The notes below the pieces were generated by a model that was not told the origin of the DNA, searched no databases, and saw only the letters and a program-made list of their open reading frames with translations. From assembly GCA_030679615.1 (NCBI GenBank), contig JAUXSJ010000357.1, positions 1-15,937 of the forward strand: DNA of 15,937 nt, written 5' to 3'. Made by a program: the position numbers and the translations under genes. This document shows, one piece after another, positions 1 through 7,562 of the stretch (positions are counted from its first letter, which is position 1; each line of letters opens with the position of its first letter). This DNA comes from Parachlamydiaceae bacterium (GTDB lineage: Bacteria; Chlamydiota; Chlamydiia; Chlamydiales; Parachlamydiaceae).

Positions 1-321
1 AACTTCAAATAAGATTCGACCTGGTCGAACAACAGCTACCCAATGATCAACTCCACCCTTTCCTTTACCCATACGTACTTCAGCAGGCTTCTTAGTAATA
101 GGTTTGTCAGGAAATATACGGATCCATACTTTTCCACGACGTTGAAAATATCGGTTAATGGCAATCCGGCAAGCTTCAATTTGCTGATTGGTAATCCATC
201 CTCTTTCAAGGACTTGAATACCGAATTCGCCAAAGTGAACAAATGTTGCACCTTTGCTTAATCCTGCAAATTGACCTTTTTGCATCTTACGATGCTTAGT
301 TCTTTTTGGTAATAAAGCCAT
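1..321 (-). CDS. rplP: 50S ribosomal protein L16, partial (C-terminus outside window)
   Basis: Only the first 107 codons are inside the window; the frame runs open to base 1. L16 is a large-subunit protein that binds 23S rRNA near the peptidyl-transferase and A-site region. The N-terminus MALLPKRTKHRK and the internal motif RMGKGKG (about residue 83) followed by DHWVAVVRPGRILFE are typical of the family. A full protein is about 137-140 residues, so roughly 30 residues are missing. The ATG lies 2 bases after the rpsC stop, with a GAGG Shine-Dalgarno 7 bases upstream inside the rpsC end, so the two are probably translationally coupled. It is the last visible member of the minus-strand ribosomal operon. 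Confidence 0.96.
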   Translation of the reverse strand, partial: MALLPKRTKHRKMQKGQFAGLSKGATFVHFGEFGIQVLERGWITNQQIEACRIAINRYFQRRGKVWIRIFPDKPITKKPAEVRMGKGKGGVDHWVAVVRPGRILFEV

Positions 322-323
322 CT

Positions 324-968
324 TTAAACCTCTCTCTTCGCCAAGTTGTCTTCACCTTGGTAGATCCATACTTGGACACCAATACTTCCATGAGTCGTTT
401 CCGCACGCGCTTGAGCATAATTAATGTTTGCACGAAGAGTATGGAGTGGGGTACTTCCCTCTTTATACCATTCTGTTCGAGCAATTTCTGCTCCGCCAAT
501 TCGTCCTGATAATTGAACTTTTATTCCAAGCGCTCCTGCATCCATTGAAGATTGCATCGCTTTTTTCATTGCTCGACGAAATGGGATTCTTCTTTCAATT
601 TGTTTAGCGATCCCGTCTGCTACAATTTTAGCATCAATGTCAGGACGCTTCACTTCTTCAACGCTTACCCAAACTTCTTTACCAGTTAACTTACTAAGTT
701 CGCCTTTCAAGACATCTATTTCAGCGCCTTTTTTACCAATCACCAATCCAGGTCGTGAAGTGCGAATTTTCACATCAACTTTATCACTTTTACGTTCAAT
801 ATAAATTGCTGAAACGCCGAGAAGTGATGATTTCTTCAATAAATGAGAACGAATCTTAAAATCTTCGTTTAACAAATCACCAAATTCTTTTTTTTCAGCA
901 AACCATTTAGAATGCCAATCACGTGTTCGGATAAGTCGGAAACTGATTGGATTAACTTTTTGTCCCAT
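324..968 (-). CDS. rpsC: 30S ribosomal protein S3
   Basis: This 214-residue protein is normal for S3, a small-subunit head protein at the mRNA entry site. The N-terminus MGQKVNPISFRL is the family signature. A type-II KH RNA-binding domain is visible around residues 60-110, with its GxxG loop as GKKG in GLVIGKKGAEID. The C-terminal half carries IDAKIVADGIAKQIERR and the GAEIARTEWYKEG block typical of S3. The ATG has a strong AAGGAG Shine-Dalgarno 8 bases upstream, next to the rplV stop. It is co-transcribed with rplV upstream and rplP downstream. Confidence 0.98.
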   Translation of the reverse strand: MGQKVNPISFRLIRTRDWHSKWFAEKKEFGDLLNEDFKIRSHLLKKSSLLGVSAIYIERKSDKVDVKIRTSRPGLVIGKKGAEIDVLKGELSKLTGKEVWVSVEEVKRPDIDAKIVADGIAKQIERRIPFRRAMKKAMQSSMDAGALGIKVQLSGRIGGAEIARTEWYKEGSTPLHTLRANINYAQARAETTHGSIGVQVWIYQGEDNLAKREV

Positions 969-980
969 TCCATTAACTCC

Positions 981-1319
981 TTAAAGTTGGCTAACTATTA
1001 CAGTAAAGTGACTCGTTCTTTTCATAATCGGATGTTGTCCCCCACGATTTTTGGGTTTTGACCTTTTCAACGTTGGTCCTTCATCGATACGAACTTCAGC
1101 GATTTTTAATTTTTCGCTACGAGCTTTTAACTGTGTTTCTGCATTCGCAACAGCACTATCTAATGTTTTTTTAAGCAAGGGACCCGCTTTCAGATTGCAA
1201 AACATTAATCGCTTAATTGCTTCCGAAACTAATGTTCCAGCGGGAATTAATCCTGCGGCTAATCTTGCCTTGCGAGGGCTGATTCGAATATACTTACTAA
1301 TGGCCTTTGCATTACTCAT
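981..1319 (-). CDS. rplV: 50S ribosomal protein L22
   Basis: This 112-residue protein matches L22, which lines the peptide exit tunnel and binds several 23S rRNA domains. ISPRKARLAAGLI near the N-terminus and the C-terminal signature IMKRTSHFTVIV are family hallmarks. The stretch KRSKPKNRGG before that signature closely recalls Chlamydia L22 as I remember it, and is one of the reasons for the chlamydial assignment. It sits 11 bases after rpsS and 12 bases before rpsC in the same minus-strand operon. Confidence 0.97.
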   Translation of the reverse strand: MSNAKAISKYIRISPRKARLAAGLIPAGTLVSEAIKRLMFCNLKAGPLLKKTLDSAVANAETQLKARSEKLKIAEVRIDEGPTLKRSKPKNRGGQHPIMKRTSHFTVIVSQL

Positions 1320-1330
1320 CTTGGCAACCT

Positions 1331-1594
1331 TTACTTCTTAATTGGGTGTCCTTTAAATGTACGGGTCGGAGAAAACTCACCTAATCGATGACCAACCATG
1401 TTGTCAGTCACAAATACGGATATATGTTTTTTACCATTATGTACTTCAAATGTATGTCCAACCATCTCAGGCGTGATCATAGAACGTCTTGACCACGTCT
1501 TTATGGGCTTTTTTGAACCTTCAGAATTCTGAGTGTCAATTTTCTTTTGTAGATGGTGATCAACAAATGGACCTTTTTTCAACGATCTTGCCAT
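1331..1594 (-). CDS. rpsS: 30S ribosomal protein S19
   Basis: This 87-residue protein is the usual length for S19, which binds 16S rRNA in the 30S head with S13. The N-terminus MARSLKKGPFVDHHL and the motif RRSMITPEMVGHTFEVHNGKK are diagnostic, and HRLGEFSPTRTFKGH closes the conserved core. The ATG is 2 bases after the rplB stop, which suggests translational coupling. Confidence 0.98.
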   Translation of the reverse strand: MARSLKKGPFVDHHLQKKIDTQNSEGSKKPIKTWSRRSMITPEMVGHTFEVHNGKKHISVFVTDNMVGHRLGEFSPTRTFKGHPIKK

Positions 1595-1596
1595 AT

Positions 1597-2442
1597 CTAC
1601 TTCTTCCTTCGACGTTTAACGATAAGCTTATTAGATTTCTTGTTTGATCTTGTAACAAGTCCTTTAGTATATAGACCCCATGGAGTCTGTGGAGTATTAC
1701 CTTTGTGCTTACCCTCACCGCCACCATGCGGATGGTCTACAGGATTCATCGCTGTTCCACGAACAGTTGGACGAACACCTTTCCAACGCATACGACCTGC
1801 TTTTCCTTCTACACGCAAGTTTCTTTCCGGATTTGACACCGTACCAAAAGTTGCGCGACAACTTTCATTTACCATTCTCACTTCACCTGATGGCATTCTG
1901 AGTGTAGCATAACCTCCACTTCTAGCCATCAACTGAGCAGATAAACCTGCTGATCTTACAAGCACCCCGCCTCGACCTGGATATAGTTCTATATTATTGA
2001 CCACTGAACCCAATGGCATAAATTTCAGTTTCATACAGCACCCTACTGAAAAAGGTGGCTCATCACTGGTCTGAACTGTATCGCCGGCTTTTAAACCTTG
2101 CGGTGCTAAAATATATCTTTTTTCCCCATCTGCATAATTAATTAATGCAATGTAGGCTGTTCGATTTGGATCGTATTCAATTGAAGCAACACGTCCAGGT
2201 ATATTTTCTTTATCTCTTTTAAAATCAACCATACGATAATGCTGCTTATGACCGCCGCCTTTATGACGACAAGTGATATGCCCATTATTGTTACGCCCAT
2301 TTGTTCTTCTTTTAGGTAATAAAAGAGACTTTGTTGGCGCTACAGTTGCACGTTTATTTTTACCAACGCGAGTAAGTTGCTCATTTGTAGGCAACACTAG
2401 CTGACGCGTACCAGGTGTAATCGGTCGATATTTCTTAAACAT
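1597..2442 (-). CDS. rplB: 50S ribosomal protein L2
   Basis: This 281-residue protein is in the normal range for L2 (about 273-284), a core 23S rRNA-binding protein needed for subunit joining and peptidyl-transferase function. The N-terminus KKYRPITPGTRQ and the central GGHKQHYRMVDFKR are conserved. The C-terminal MNPVDHPHGGGEG contains the conserved histidine region, followed by PWGLYTKGLVTR and a basic tail RRRKK. Purine-rich AAGGAG and GAGAGGAG lie directly upstream of the ATG. It sits in canonical order after rplW and before rpsS. Confidence 0.98.
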   Translation of the reverse strand: MFKKYRPITPGTRQLVLPTNEQLTRVGKNKRATVAPTKSLLLPKRRTNGRNNNGHITCRHKGGGHKQHYRMVDFKRDKENIPGRVASIEYDPNRTAYIALINYADGEKRYILAPQGLKAGDTVQTSDEPPFSVGCCMKLKFMPLGSVVNNIELYPGRGGVLVRSAGLSAQLMARSGGYATLRMPSGEVRMVNESCRATFGTVSNPERNLRVEGKAGRMRWKGVRPTVRGTAMNPVDHPHGGGEGKHKGNTPQTPWGLYTKGLVTRSNKKSNKLIVKRRRKK

Positions 2443-2459
2443 CTCCTCTCAAAGCTCCT

Positions 2460-2789
2460 TTATTCGTGATCCAGAGTGTCGGATTTTCGTAATGTTACAA
2501 CAGCTTTCTTAAAGTCATTTTTGTAACCAATTTTACCACGCACACGTCTTCTCTTCCCTTTAACGTTGATTGTATTTACAGACATCACCTTAATGCTGCT
2601 GTAAATTTGCTCAAGCGCATTTTTGATTTCTAATTTATTGGCATTAGAATCAACTATAAATACAAACTTAGGTGACTCACAACGCTTAAGCGATGGATTA
2701 CTCTCAGCACTTTGTAAATTTTCAAGCATCGTTGATTTTTCAGTGATATGCCGATACTTAATTGTTTGATATGGACTTTTCCCTGACAT
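2460..2789 (-). CDS. rplW: 50S ribosomal protein L23
   Basis: L23 binds 23S rRNA at the tunnel exit and docks trigger factor and SRP. The chosen start gives 109 residues beginning MSGKSPYQTIKYRHITEKS, close to the usual N-terminus of chlamydial L23, with GAGG 6 bases upstream of the ATG. An in-frame ATG 27 bases further upstream (2816) would give 118 residues beginning MVKLRERRV and would overlap the rplD end by 13 bases; it looks less likely because the extension lies outside the family fold and the strong ribosome site favours 2789. The conserved NKLEIKNALEQIY and GKRRRVRGKIGYKNDFKKAVVTL (split over the C-terminal half) identify the family. Confidence 0.9.
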   Translation of the reverse strand: MSGKSPYQTIKYRHITEKSTMLENLQSAESNPSLKRCESPKFVFIVDSNANKLEIKNALEQIYSSIKVMSVNTINVKGKRRRVRGKIGYKNDFKKAVVTLRKSDTLDHE

Positions 2790-2803
2790 TACTCGCCTCT
2801 CCC

Positions 2804-3487
2804 TCAATTTAACCATTGATTCAATTCATGCAGTGCGGACTCTGTCATCACAATTTCACGTGCAATCATGACATCATAACCACTAATGTTTGACGCCAAC
2901 ATGAAAGATGTTTTAGGTAAATTTCTTACACTTTTTAAGAAGTTGTTGTGCTTGTCATCACTTACAGATACACGACTAACTTTTTCTTCCGTTTTAACTT
3001 CTGTAAAAGTACTTTCCCCTAAAAATAGAATGCGTCCAGTAATTTTTCTTTGATCTAAAAACGAAATTACCGCTTTAGTTTTTGGTGATTCCATTTTCAT
3101 GTCTTCAACAATACAGATTTTATTTTCTTTAAACATTTCTGAAAGCAAGCAACGAATCGCAGCTTTACGTTCTTTTTGATTAATCCGAATATGTTGATCA
3201 AATTTTGGTTTTGGCCCAAAAACTCGACCACCCCCACGATACTGCGGTCCAACTAATGAACCATGACGAGCTCGACCTTGACCTTTTTGAGGATGAGGTT
3301 TTTTTGTTGTATGTCTAACTTCTGAGCGTGTTTTTGTATTAGCAGACCATTGCCTAGCGTTTGCTCTTAAGGCAACGATATAGTCTTTAATCATTTGGCC
3401 ATTTGCTTCAGCATTAGTTAGACGCTCGTCAACAGTCACTTGACCAACTTCCTTACCAGCAAGATTGTACTTCTTAAGTATAGTCAC
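2804..3487 (-). CDS. rplD: 50S ribosomal protein L4
   Basis: This 227-residue protein matches L4, which binds 23S rRNA and lines the exit tunnel; in some bacteria it also represses its own operon. The conserved loop is visible as PHPQKGQGRARHGS followed by QYRGGGRVFGPKP (about residues 65-95). The start is GTG (3487), supported by a GGAG Shine-Dalgarno 7 bases upstream, and the protein begins MTILKKYNLAGKEVG. It lies 20 bases after the rplC stop. Nothing is unusual beyond the GTG start. Confidence 0.97.
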   Translation of the reverse strand: MTILKKYNLAGKEVGQVTVDERLTNAEANGQMIKDYIVALRANARQWSANTKTRSEVRHTTKKPHPQKGQGRARHGSLVGPQYRGGGRVFGPKPKFDQHIRINQKERKAAIRCLLSEMFKENKICIVEDMKMESPKTKAVISFLDQRKITGRILFLGESTFTEVKTEEKVSRVSVSDDKHNNFLKSVRNLPKTSFMLASNISGYDVMIAREIVMTESALHELNQWLN

Positions 3488-3507
3488 AATTTAACTCCAA
3501 GATCTTG

Positions 3508-4185
3508 TTACGAATGACTTTTCTTTACTTTTTTAACTTTTTTAACAGCTGGTCTAATATATACCAAACCATTATTTGGACCCGGCACTTGCCCTTTCAC
3601 GAGAATTACCTGATTATCAACATCAACTCTGACAACTAAAAGGTTCTGAACCGTTACACGTTCATTTCCCATTTGCCCAGCTTTTTTTCCACCTGGCAAA
3701 CCTCTACCCGGAGTAGATCGCATCCCAGTTGAACCTGCATGTCTATGAAAACCTGATCCGTGAGAAGCTGGTCCACCAGAAAAATTGTGTCGTTTCATGA
3801 CACCTTGATAACCCTTACCTTTTGAAATAGCAATCGCATCAATATATTCAATATCATTGAAAATATCAACAGTTATTTCTTGACCCATTGTATATTCATT
3901 AGTTGAGTCAAGTCTTGTTTCTGCTAATCGACGACGAGGCTCTACCCCTGCTTTTTTGAAATGTCCTAATTGAGGTTTCCCAGTTCGCTTATCTATTGTA
4001 AACTGTGTTTTTCCCAATACCTTATCAAATCCAATTTGTACCGCTTCATATCCGTCAGTTTCTTTGGTTTTGATCTGAGTGACGACATTTGGCTCTACTT
4101 GGATGACTGTGCAAACAACAACATTGCCTTTTTCATCAAAAAGCTGCATCATTCCACGTTTTTTACCCATTAATTTTAGAGACAT
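3508..4185 (-). CDS. rplC: 50S ribosomal protein L3
   Basis: This 225-residue protein is L3, an early assembly protein that binds near the peptidyl-transferase centre. MSLKLMGKKRGMMQLFDEKG at the N-terminus and FSGGPASHGSGFHRHAGS near residue 135 are diagnostic, with TPGRGLPGGKKAGQMGN after it. The tail is lysine-rich (VKKVKKVKKSHS). AAGGA lies 8 bases before the ATG. It is the first gene of the cluster: no rpsJ (S10) precedes it, as in Chlamydia, where rpsJ sits elsewhere next to fusA. The operon promoter must therefore lie in the 4186-4400 interval, but I could not pick a convincing one. Confidence 0.97.
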   Translation of the reverse strand: MSLKLMGKKRGMMQLFDEKGNVVVCTVIQVEPNVVTQIKTKETDGYEAVQIGFDKVLGKTQFTIDKRTGKPQLGHFKKAGVEPRRRLAETRLDSTNEYTMGQEITVDIFNDIEYIDAIAISKGKGYQGVMKRHNFSGGPASHGSGFHRHAGSTGMRSTPGRGLPGGKKAGQMGNERVTVQNLLVVRVDVDNQVILVKGQVPGPNNGLVYIRPAVKKVKKVKKSHS

Positions 4186-4817
4186 ATCATGAATCCTTAA
4201 TCAAAATTAAGATCTACTCTTATCAGCACTTTTTTAATTTTGCTGTCTTATTAAATAATCAATTTGCGGCTTTTTATCCTGTGATTATCTGCGTACGTAA
4301 TACGGTATAATCAGGGCCAAAAAAAGCAATTTTGAGTGTTTTAATCACCGTTAAGACGATCAAAAAGATGAGATTATCAAATGATTGATTTTATCACAAG
4401 AAAAAATGAAAAAAAGAATGGGAAAAACAGCGTAAACCCCTTAGTCTACATAACAAACATCTTTACAAGGCAGTCTGAAGAATAATTTTTATTTTAAAAT
4501 TTAATTTTAGCATTCCTGCTTGATGGTGGGTTTATTTATAATTATCTACATTATAAATAACTCATTTCACATTATATCGTTCTATCGTTCTATCGTTAAT
4601 TTTTTTACAAACTCCAGTTATTTGAAGGCAAAATTAACGATGAAAGCGATAGAACGATACAACGATAAAAATTTAATGTGAAATAAGTTACTTGTAACCT
4701 AACCATAGCTATTGGTTATAAAAGTAAGACAATAAATCTTTAATTTGATAAATTAGCGAGCTCATGATTGAACAAATGAATTTAATTCCATTAACCTTAT
4801 ATAACGCGACGGAAATT
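4186..4817. other. Noncoding interval between the ribosomal operon and the outer-membrane protein gene
   Basis: No credible gene is seen. The rplC-proximal part should hold the leader and promoter of the ribosomal operon. A small imperfect inverted repeat (4278-4315, CCTG-TG-ATTAT against ATAATCAGG) could fold in its 5' leader. The central part (4557-4694) holds an inverted repeat with tandem octamers, listed separately. Next to the plus-strand gene, TTGTAA (4692-4697) followed by a TATAAA-like box (4717-4722) is a weak promoter candidate with a 19-base spacer. Confidence 0.6.
4557..4694. repeat. Imperfect inverted repeat with tandem TATCGTTC octamers
   Basis: The left arm (about 4557-4602) and right arm (about 4629-4694) are imperfect reverse complements. 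Both contain CATTTCACATTA-like or ATTTCACATTA-like outer parts and TTAACGAT/ATCGTTAA at the inner ends. The left arm carries three consecutive copies of an octamer (4575-4582, 4583-4590, 4591-4598: TATCGTTC, TATCGTTC, TATCGTTA). The right arm carries diverged inverted copies (GATAGAACGATACAACGATA). The structure could be a MITE-like remnant or a structured regulatory region upstream of the 4818 gene. Confidence 0.75.
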
Positions 4818-5564
4818 ATGAAATCTATAAAATTTTTACTACTATTTTTACTTCCTCTTTCCTTAATTTATGCTGATTATCAGCCTTTACCTAGATGCTG
4901 CACTAAGACACCCTATTGCGAGTCTACTCAACCTCTTTTCCTGGAAAATATTCCTAATTACTTTATTCCTTGCTGGACTTTAGATGTCCGTTTTGCTTAT
5001 TTCTCTCCATCATCAAAAAAAATTAGGGATGTTTATTCGTCCGCATGGTTTGATTTTCAAGTAGAAACTTCAAAACGTATTTTCAAATATGTGGATTTTT
5101 TTGCTGGAGTTTCTTGGGCTGTAAAGCACAGTCATAAAGAACCAATTCGTTACGGATTTAAGGATAAAACACGTATGTTTCTTTTACCTTTTAGCGCTGG
5201 ATTGAGATGGATGTACCCAATTTTACCTTGCACTGAAATATATCTTGGAGCAGGAGTTTGTTACACTTTTCTACAAATACGTAATCGATTCCGTGAAGAT
5301 TGTTCAGATTTCCAGTATTATTACGCTGATCGATACTATTCCAGCGCTCCTTTTCAACATAATACGAAGAAATCTGCTTTAGGAGGCGTCTTCAAGGTTG
5401 GTGTGCATTACACACTGGGTAGTTACACCTTCTTAGATATTTTTGCTGATTATTATTTACAAAGATTTGATATTTCGAAAAATGGAAAAAAAAGAAGCAT
5501 TTTTACTGGACATGTAAATTGTAGCGGATTTAAGTTTGGAGCTGGTTTAGGAGTCTTTTTCTAA
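4818..5564 (+). CDS. Putative outer-membrane beta-barrel protein, cysteine-containing
   Basis: The exact family is not recognised. From the ATG at 4818 the protein is 248 residues and starts with a clear signal peptide: MKSIK, a hydrophobic Leu/Phe run, then IYA with likely cleavage after residue 19. The mature part alternates hydrophobic and polar residues with many aromatics (WTLDVRFAYF, SAGLRWMYPIL, EIYLGAGVCYTF, TFLDIFADYYL) and ends in GFKFGAGLGVFF with terminal Phe, a usual mark of barrel insertion by BAM. There are eight cysteines, including RCCTKTPYC at the mature N-terminus, in keeping with disulfide-linked chlamydial envelopes. An upstream in-frame ATG (4764) adds 18 residues before the signal and is less likely. 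It is convergent with the DUF2063 gene. A porin or structural envelope role is inferred. Confidence 0.75.
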   Translation: MKSIKFLLLFLLPLSLIYADYQPLPRCCTKTPYCESTQPLFLENIPNYFIPCWTLDVRFAYFSPSSKKIRDVYSSAWFDFQVETSKRIFKYVDFFAGVSWAVKHSHKEPIRYGFKDKTRMFLLPFSAGLRWMYPILPCTEIYLGAGVCYTFLQIRNRFREDCSDFQYYYADRYYSSAPFQHNTKKSALGGVFKVGVHYTLGSYTFLDIFADYYLQRFDISKNGKKRSIFTGHVNCSGFKFGAGLGVFF

Positions 5565-5582
5565 TTTTTCTAAGAACAATGC

Positions 5583-5662
5583 ATAAAATTACAGGATAGA
5601 AGACAGGATAACGCAGCTCCCTGTCCATCCTGATCTTTATTCTTTTTATCCTGTAGTTTTAT
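5583..5662. terminator. Hairpin between convergent genes, likely bidirectional terminator, built from ATCCTGT units
   Basis: Arms 5583-5597 (ATAAAATTACAGGAT) and 5648-5662 (ATCCTGTAGTTTTAT) are complementary at 14 of 15 positions. An inner GACAGG/CCTGTC pair lies between them. The structure fills the gap between the plus-strand gene ending at 5564 and the minus-strand gene ending at 5659; its right arm contains that gene's stop codon. A T-rich stretch (5641-5647) lies on the plus strand inside the right side, and an A/T-rich end on the other. The word ATCCTG occurs repeatedly in both orientations. Confidence 0.6.
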
Positions 5663-6567
5663 GTGTCACTATGGTGACTATAGAGCCACTCTAGCTGCGT
5701 CCATTCTTGAAACATTCTTTCCATATTATTTTCTATTTCTTCACAACTAGCCTGATCATTTGATTCTAAATATTCACAAGCTTCTTCTATGCTTTTACCT
5801 TGTTGAAATTGTTGTAGTAATAAGTATTCCCCTTTCATAATTGAACGCCACGAAAAGTTATTTCGTATATTTCTATAAAGCACAAAAAATTGATTTTTTC
5901 CATTTTTTAACTTCGGAAAGGCATTTTTTATCCATGCATCTACATCTTTTTCTAACATTTTTTTTCTAAACATTAGAAGATCATAGTCCCACATAAATAG
6001 ATGTACATGTGGTTGAAGGTGCAATGTGTATGTTAATAATTGCTCAGGGTTAACTTCTAAAATTTTTTTTAAATCTAAAGGTGAATACTTTGGCGCAAAT
6101 GAACTATCTGCAAATGCCCAATCAAGTTTTGCTGCATTAAAAACAAGTTTTTGATCAGCATGTTGATAATAGTCTTGTATCCAGCTAGGCAATCGTTCAC
6201 CTAAATGATTTAAAGACCAATGGTTTGGTGGATATTGCATCAGAAAAGGTGTGGCAATTTTTTCATTAAATGACGAACGTCCGAATAAACGAGTTAATAA
6301 GGGGAAATTTGAATGCAAAGTATTGTGTAGACGCCACCAATATTGCTGATTATAAATTTGCATTCTTTGATACGGCTTTAAGGTAGGGCTTGGAATAATA
6401 TATTTTTCAGCTTCCTCTGATAATAAAATTCCATTTGAAGCATATGGTTGAATGATATAATTATCAATTAAAGGTTGAGCGATGACATCTCCAAACCAAT
6501 TTTGAATTGACTGAAGATTTTCATTATGTTTATTAGTATCCTGAAAAATATTTTCTAGACGGTTCAT
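5659..6567 (-). CDS. DUF2063 protein (HvfC/BufC/MbnC-like partner of the DUF692 enzyme)
   Basis: This 302-residue protein matches the DUF2063 type. After an N-terminal LQSIQNWFGDVI comes the conserved helical block RMQIYNQQYWWRLHNTL (about 68-84), FPLLTRLFG, and HLGERLPSWIQDYY (about 121-134), then AKLDWAFADSSFAP. In studied relatives such proteins form a heterodimer with the DUF692 oxygenase and present or bind the precursor peptide. Its ATG overlaps the DUF692 stop by 4 bases (ATGA), with GGAG 4 bases upstream, so the two should be made in equal amounts. It is the last gene of the four-gene operon and ends in an intergenic hairpin. The role is inferred from the family and the fixed pairing; sequence similarity in this family is low, so the subtype is uncertain. 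Confidence 0.85.
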   Translation of the reverse strand: MNRLENIFQDTNKHNENLQSIQNWFGDVIAQPLIDNYIIQPYASNGILLSEEAEKYIIPSPTLKPYQRMQIYNQQYWWRLHNTLHSNFPLLTRLFGRSSFNEKIATPFLMQYPPNHWSLNHLGERLPSWIQDYYQHADQKLVFNAAKLDWAFADSSFAPKYSPLDLKKILEVNPEQLLTYTLHLQPHVHLFMWDYDLLMFRKKMLEKDVDAWIKNAFPKLKNGKNQFFVLYRNIRNNFSWRSIMKGEYLLLQQFQQGKSIEEACEYLESNDQASCEEIENNMERMFQEWTQLEWLYSHHSDT

Positions 6568-7445
6568 AGCGCTCCAGTTAATGAAGAAAATGATTCTATA
6601 TATTCTGGTAATTGCTTTTCTTCTATTCCTTTTTGAAATTGTTTAGCTTTTAACGCTTCATTCCAAGTATCTTCCAGAGAAGGTATGTGATCATCCCATT
6701 CTAATAATGTAGAGACGCCACCTGTCAAAGGATAAACTTCGGAATAAAGATTCCAAGCTTCTTGACAAACGGGTTGATCATGAGTATCTAATATATAATC
6801 TCCAAAATGACGATGACCAGCTAAATGAATCTGAAGCACCCGATGCATGGGGATATTTTGATAATAGGTTTTGGGGTTGAATCCATGATTTTGACTGGAA
6901 ACATAAATATTATTCACATCCAACATCATATATATATCTGCTTCTTCAACAATCGTAGAATAAAAATCCCATTCAGTCATCTCATCTGCTTTAAACGCAA
7001 CGTATGAAGAAAGATTTTCTAAGGCGAAAGGTATCTCAAGATAATCTTGAACAATTCTTGCTCTTTCAGAAACATGCTTAATGACTTCTTTTGTATATGG
7101 AAGAGGCAATAAGTCATGAAAATGAGCTCCTGGTACTTGTCCCCAACATAGATGATCGGAGATCCAAGGTGTTTTTGTTTTTCTAGCTAACATCTTTAAT
7201 TTTTTTAAATAATCATAATCAAGTGGCGTTGAACTTCCAATTGCTAATGAAACCCCATGCTGGACTACGGGATAATGCGCGATAAGGTAATCGAGCATTT
7301 CAATTTGCTTTCCACCTTCGACTAAAAAATTTTCACTTATGATTTCAAACCAATCGATATTAGGCTTTAAACGCAAAATATCTTCATAATGCGGATCTCG
7401 AAATCCAATTCCAATACCTAAATTAGGGAGCTTTTCTTTTTGCAT
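6564..7445 (-). CDS. DUF692 multinuclear iron enzyme (MbnB/HvfB/BufB-like)
   Basis: From the ATG at 7445 the protein is 293 residues, a normal DUF692 length, and opens with LGIGIGFRDPHYEDIL. AAGAG lies 7 bases upstream. A longer reading from a TTG at 7496 would start inside a hairpin and is unlikely. The TIM-barrel family motifs are all present: DWFEIISENF (31-40), VVQHGVSLAIGS (60-71), SDHLCWG (96-102), LLPLPYT, FALENLSSY (140-148), MLDVNNIYVSSQNHG (174-188), QIHLAGH (205-211), DTHDQPV (220-226) and LLEWDDHIP (247-255). Candidate metal ligands are H63, H98, E143, D176, H207, D220, H222 and E249. Characterised relatives use iron and oxygen to convert precursor cysteines to oxazolone-thioamide or thiooxazole groups that bind copper. 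It sits next to its DUF2063 partner and downstream of two Cys-bearing secreted proteins, the probable substrates. Confidence 0.92.
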   Translation of the reverse strand: MQKEKLPNLGIGIGFRDPHYEDILRLKPNIDWFEIISENFLVEGGKQIEMLDYLIAHYPVVQHGVSLAIGSSTPLDYDYLKKLKMLARKTKTPWISDHLCWGQVPGAHFHDLLPLPYTKEVIKHVSERARIVQDYLEIPFALENLSSYVAFKADEMTEWDFYSTIVEEADIYMMLDVNNIYVSSQNHGFNPKTYYQNIPMHRVLQIHLAGHRHFGDYILDTHDQPVCQEAWNLYSEVYPLTGGVSTLLEWDDHIPSLEDTWNEALKAKQFQKGIEEKQLPEYIESFSSLTGAL

Positions 7446-7467
7446 TTTATGACTCTTTAAAATAAAA

Positions 7468-7499
7468 AGATTGATTATGATTTTCATCATAATCAATCT
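7468..7499 (-). terminator. Perfect 13-bp hairpin with T-run between the second precursor gene and the DUF692 gene
   Basis: Arms 7468-7480 and 7487-7499 are perfect reverse complements (AGATTGATTATGA / TCATAATCAATCT) with a 6-base loop. On the minus strand the stem is followed by TTTTTATT, as in an intrinsic terminator, though the stem is A/T-rich and thus weak. It lies 23 bases before the DUF692 start, so it may act as a leaky terminator or an RNA-stability element. Confidence 0.65.
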
Positions 7500-7523
7500 A
7501 AAAAAAATTTGATATTTAAAATG

Positions 7524-7553
7524 ATTGAATGCTTTTATTCATTGGCATTCAAT
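7524..7553 (-). terminator. Second hairpin just after the second precursor gene
   Basis: ATTGAATGC (7524-7532) and GCATTCAAT (7545-7553) are perfect 9-bp arms around a 12-base loop, directly downstream of the precursor stop. On the minus strand it is followed by CATTTTAAA. Alone it is a weak terminator; it could also protect the 3' end of the precursor mRNA. Confidence 0.4.
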
Positions 7554-7562
7554 AACTAAACA

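Noticed and set aside
4295..4330. Promoter for rplC (TTGCTT and TATACC on the minus strand)
   Set aside because: The spacer is only 14 bases and both boxes are poor; the true promoter cannot be chosen by eye.
4575..4598. Possible CRISPR array from short repeated TATCGTTC units
   Set aside because: Units are 8 bases with no spacers and are part of an inverted repeat.
7446..7496. Longer DUF692 start from TTG at 7496
   Set aside because: The start would lie inside a perfect terminator-like stem, has no ribosome site, and the family fold begins after the ATG at 7445.
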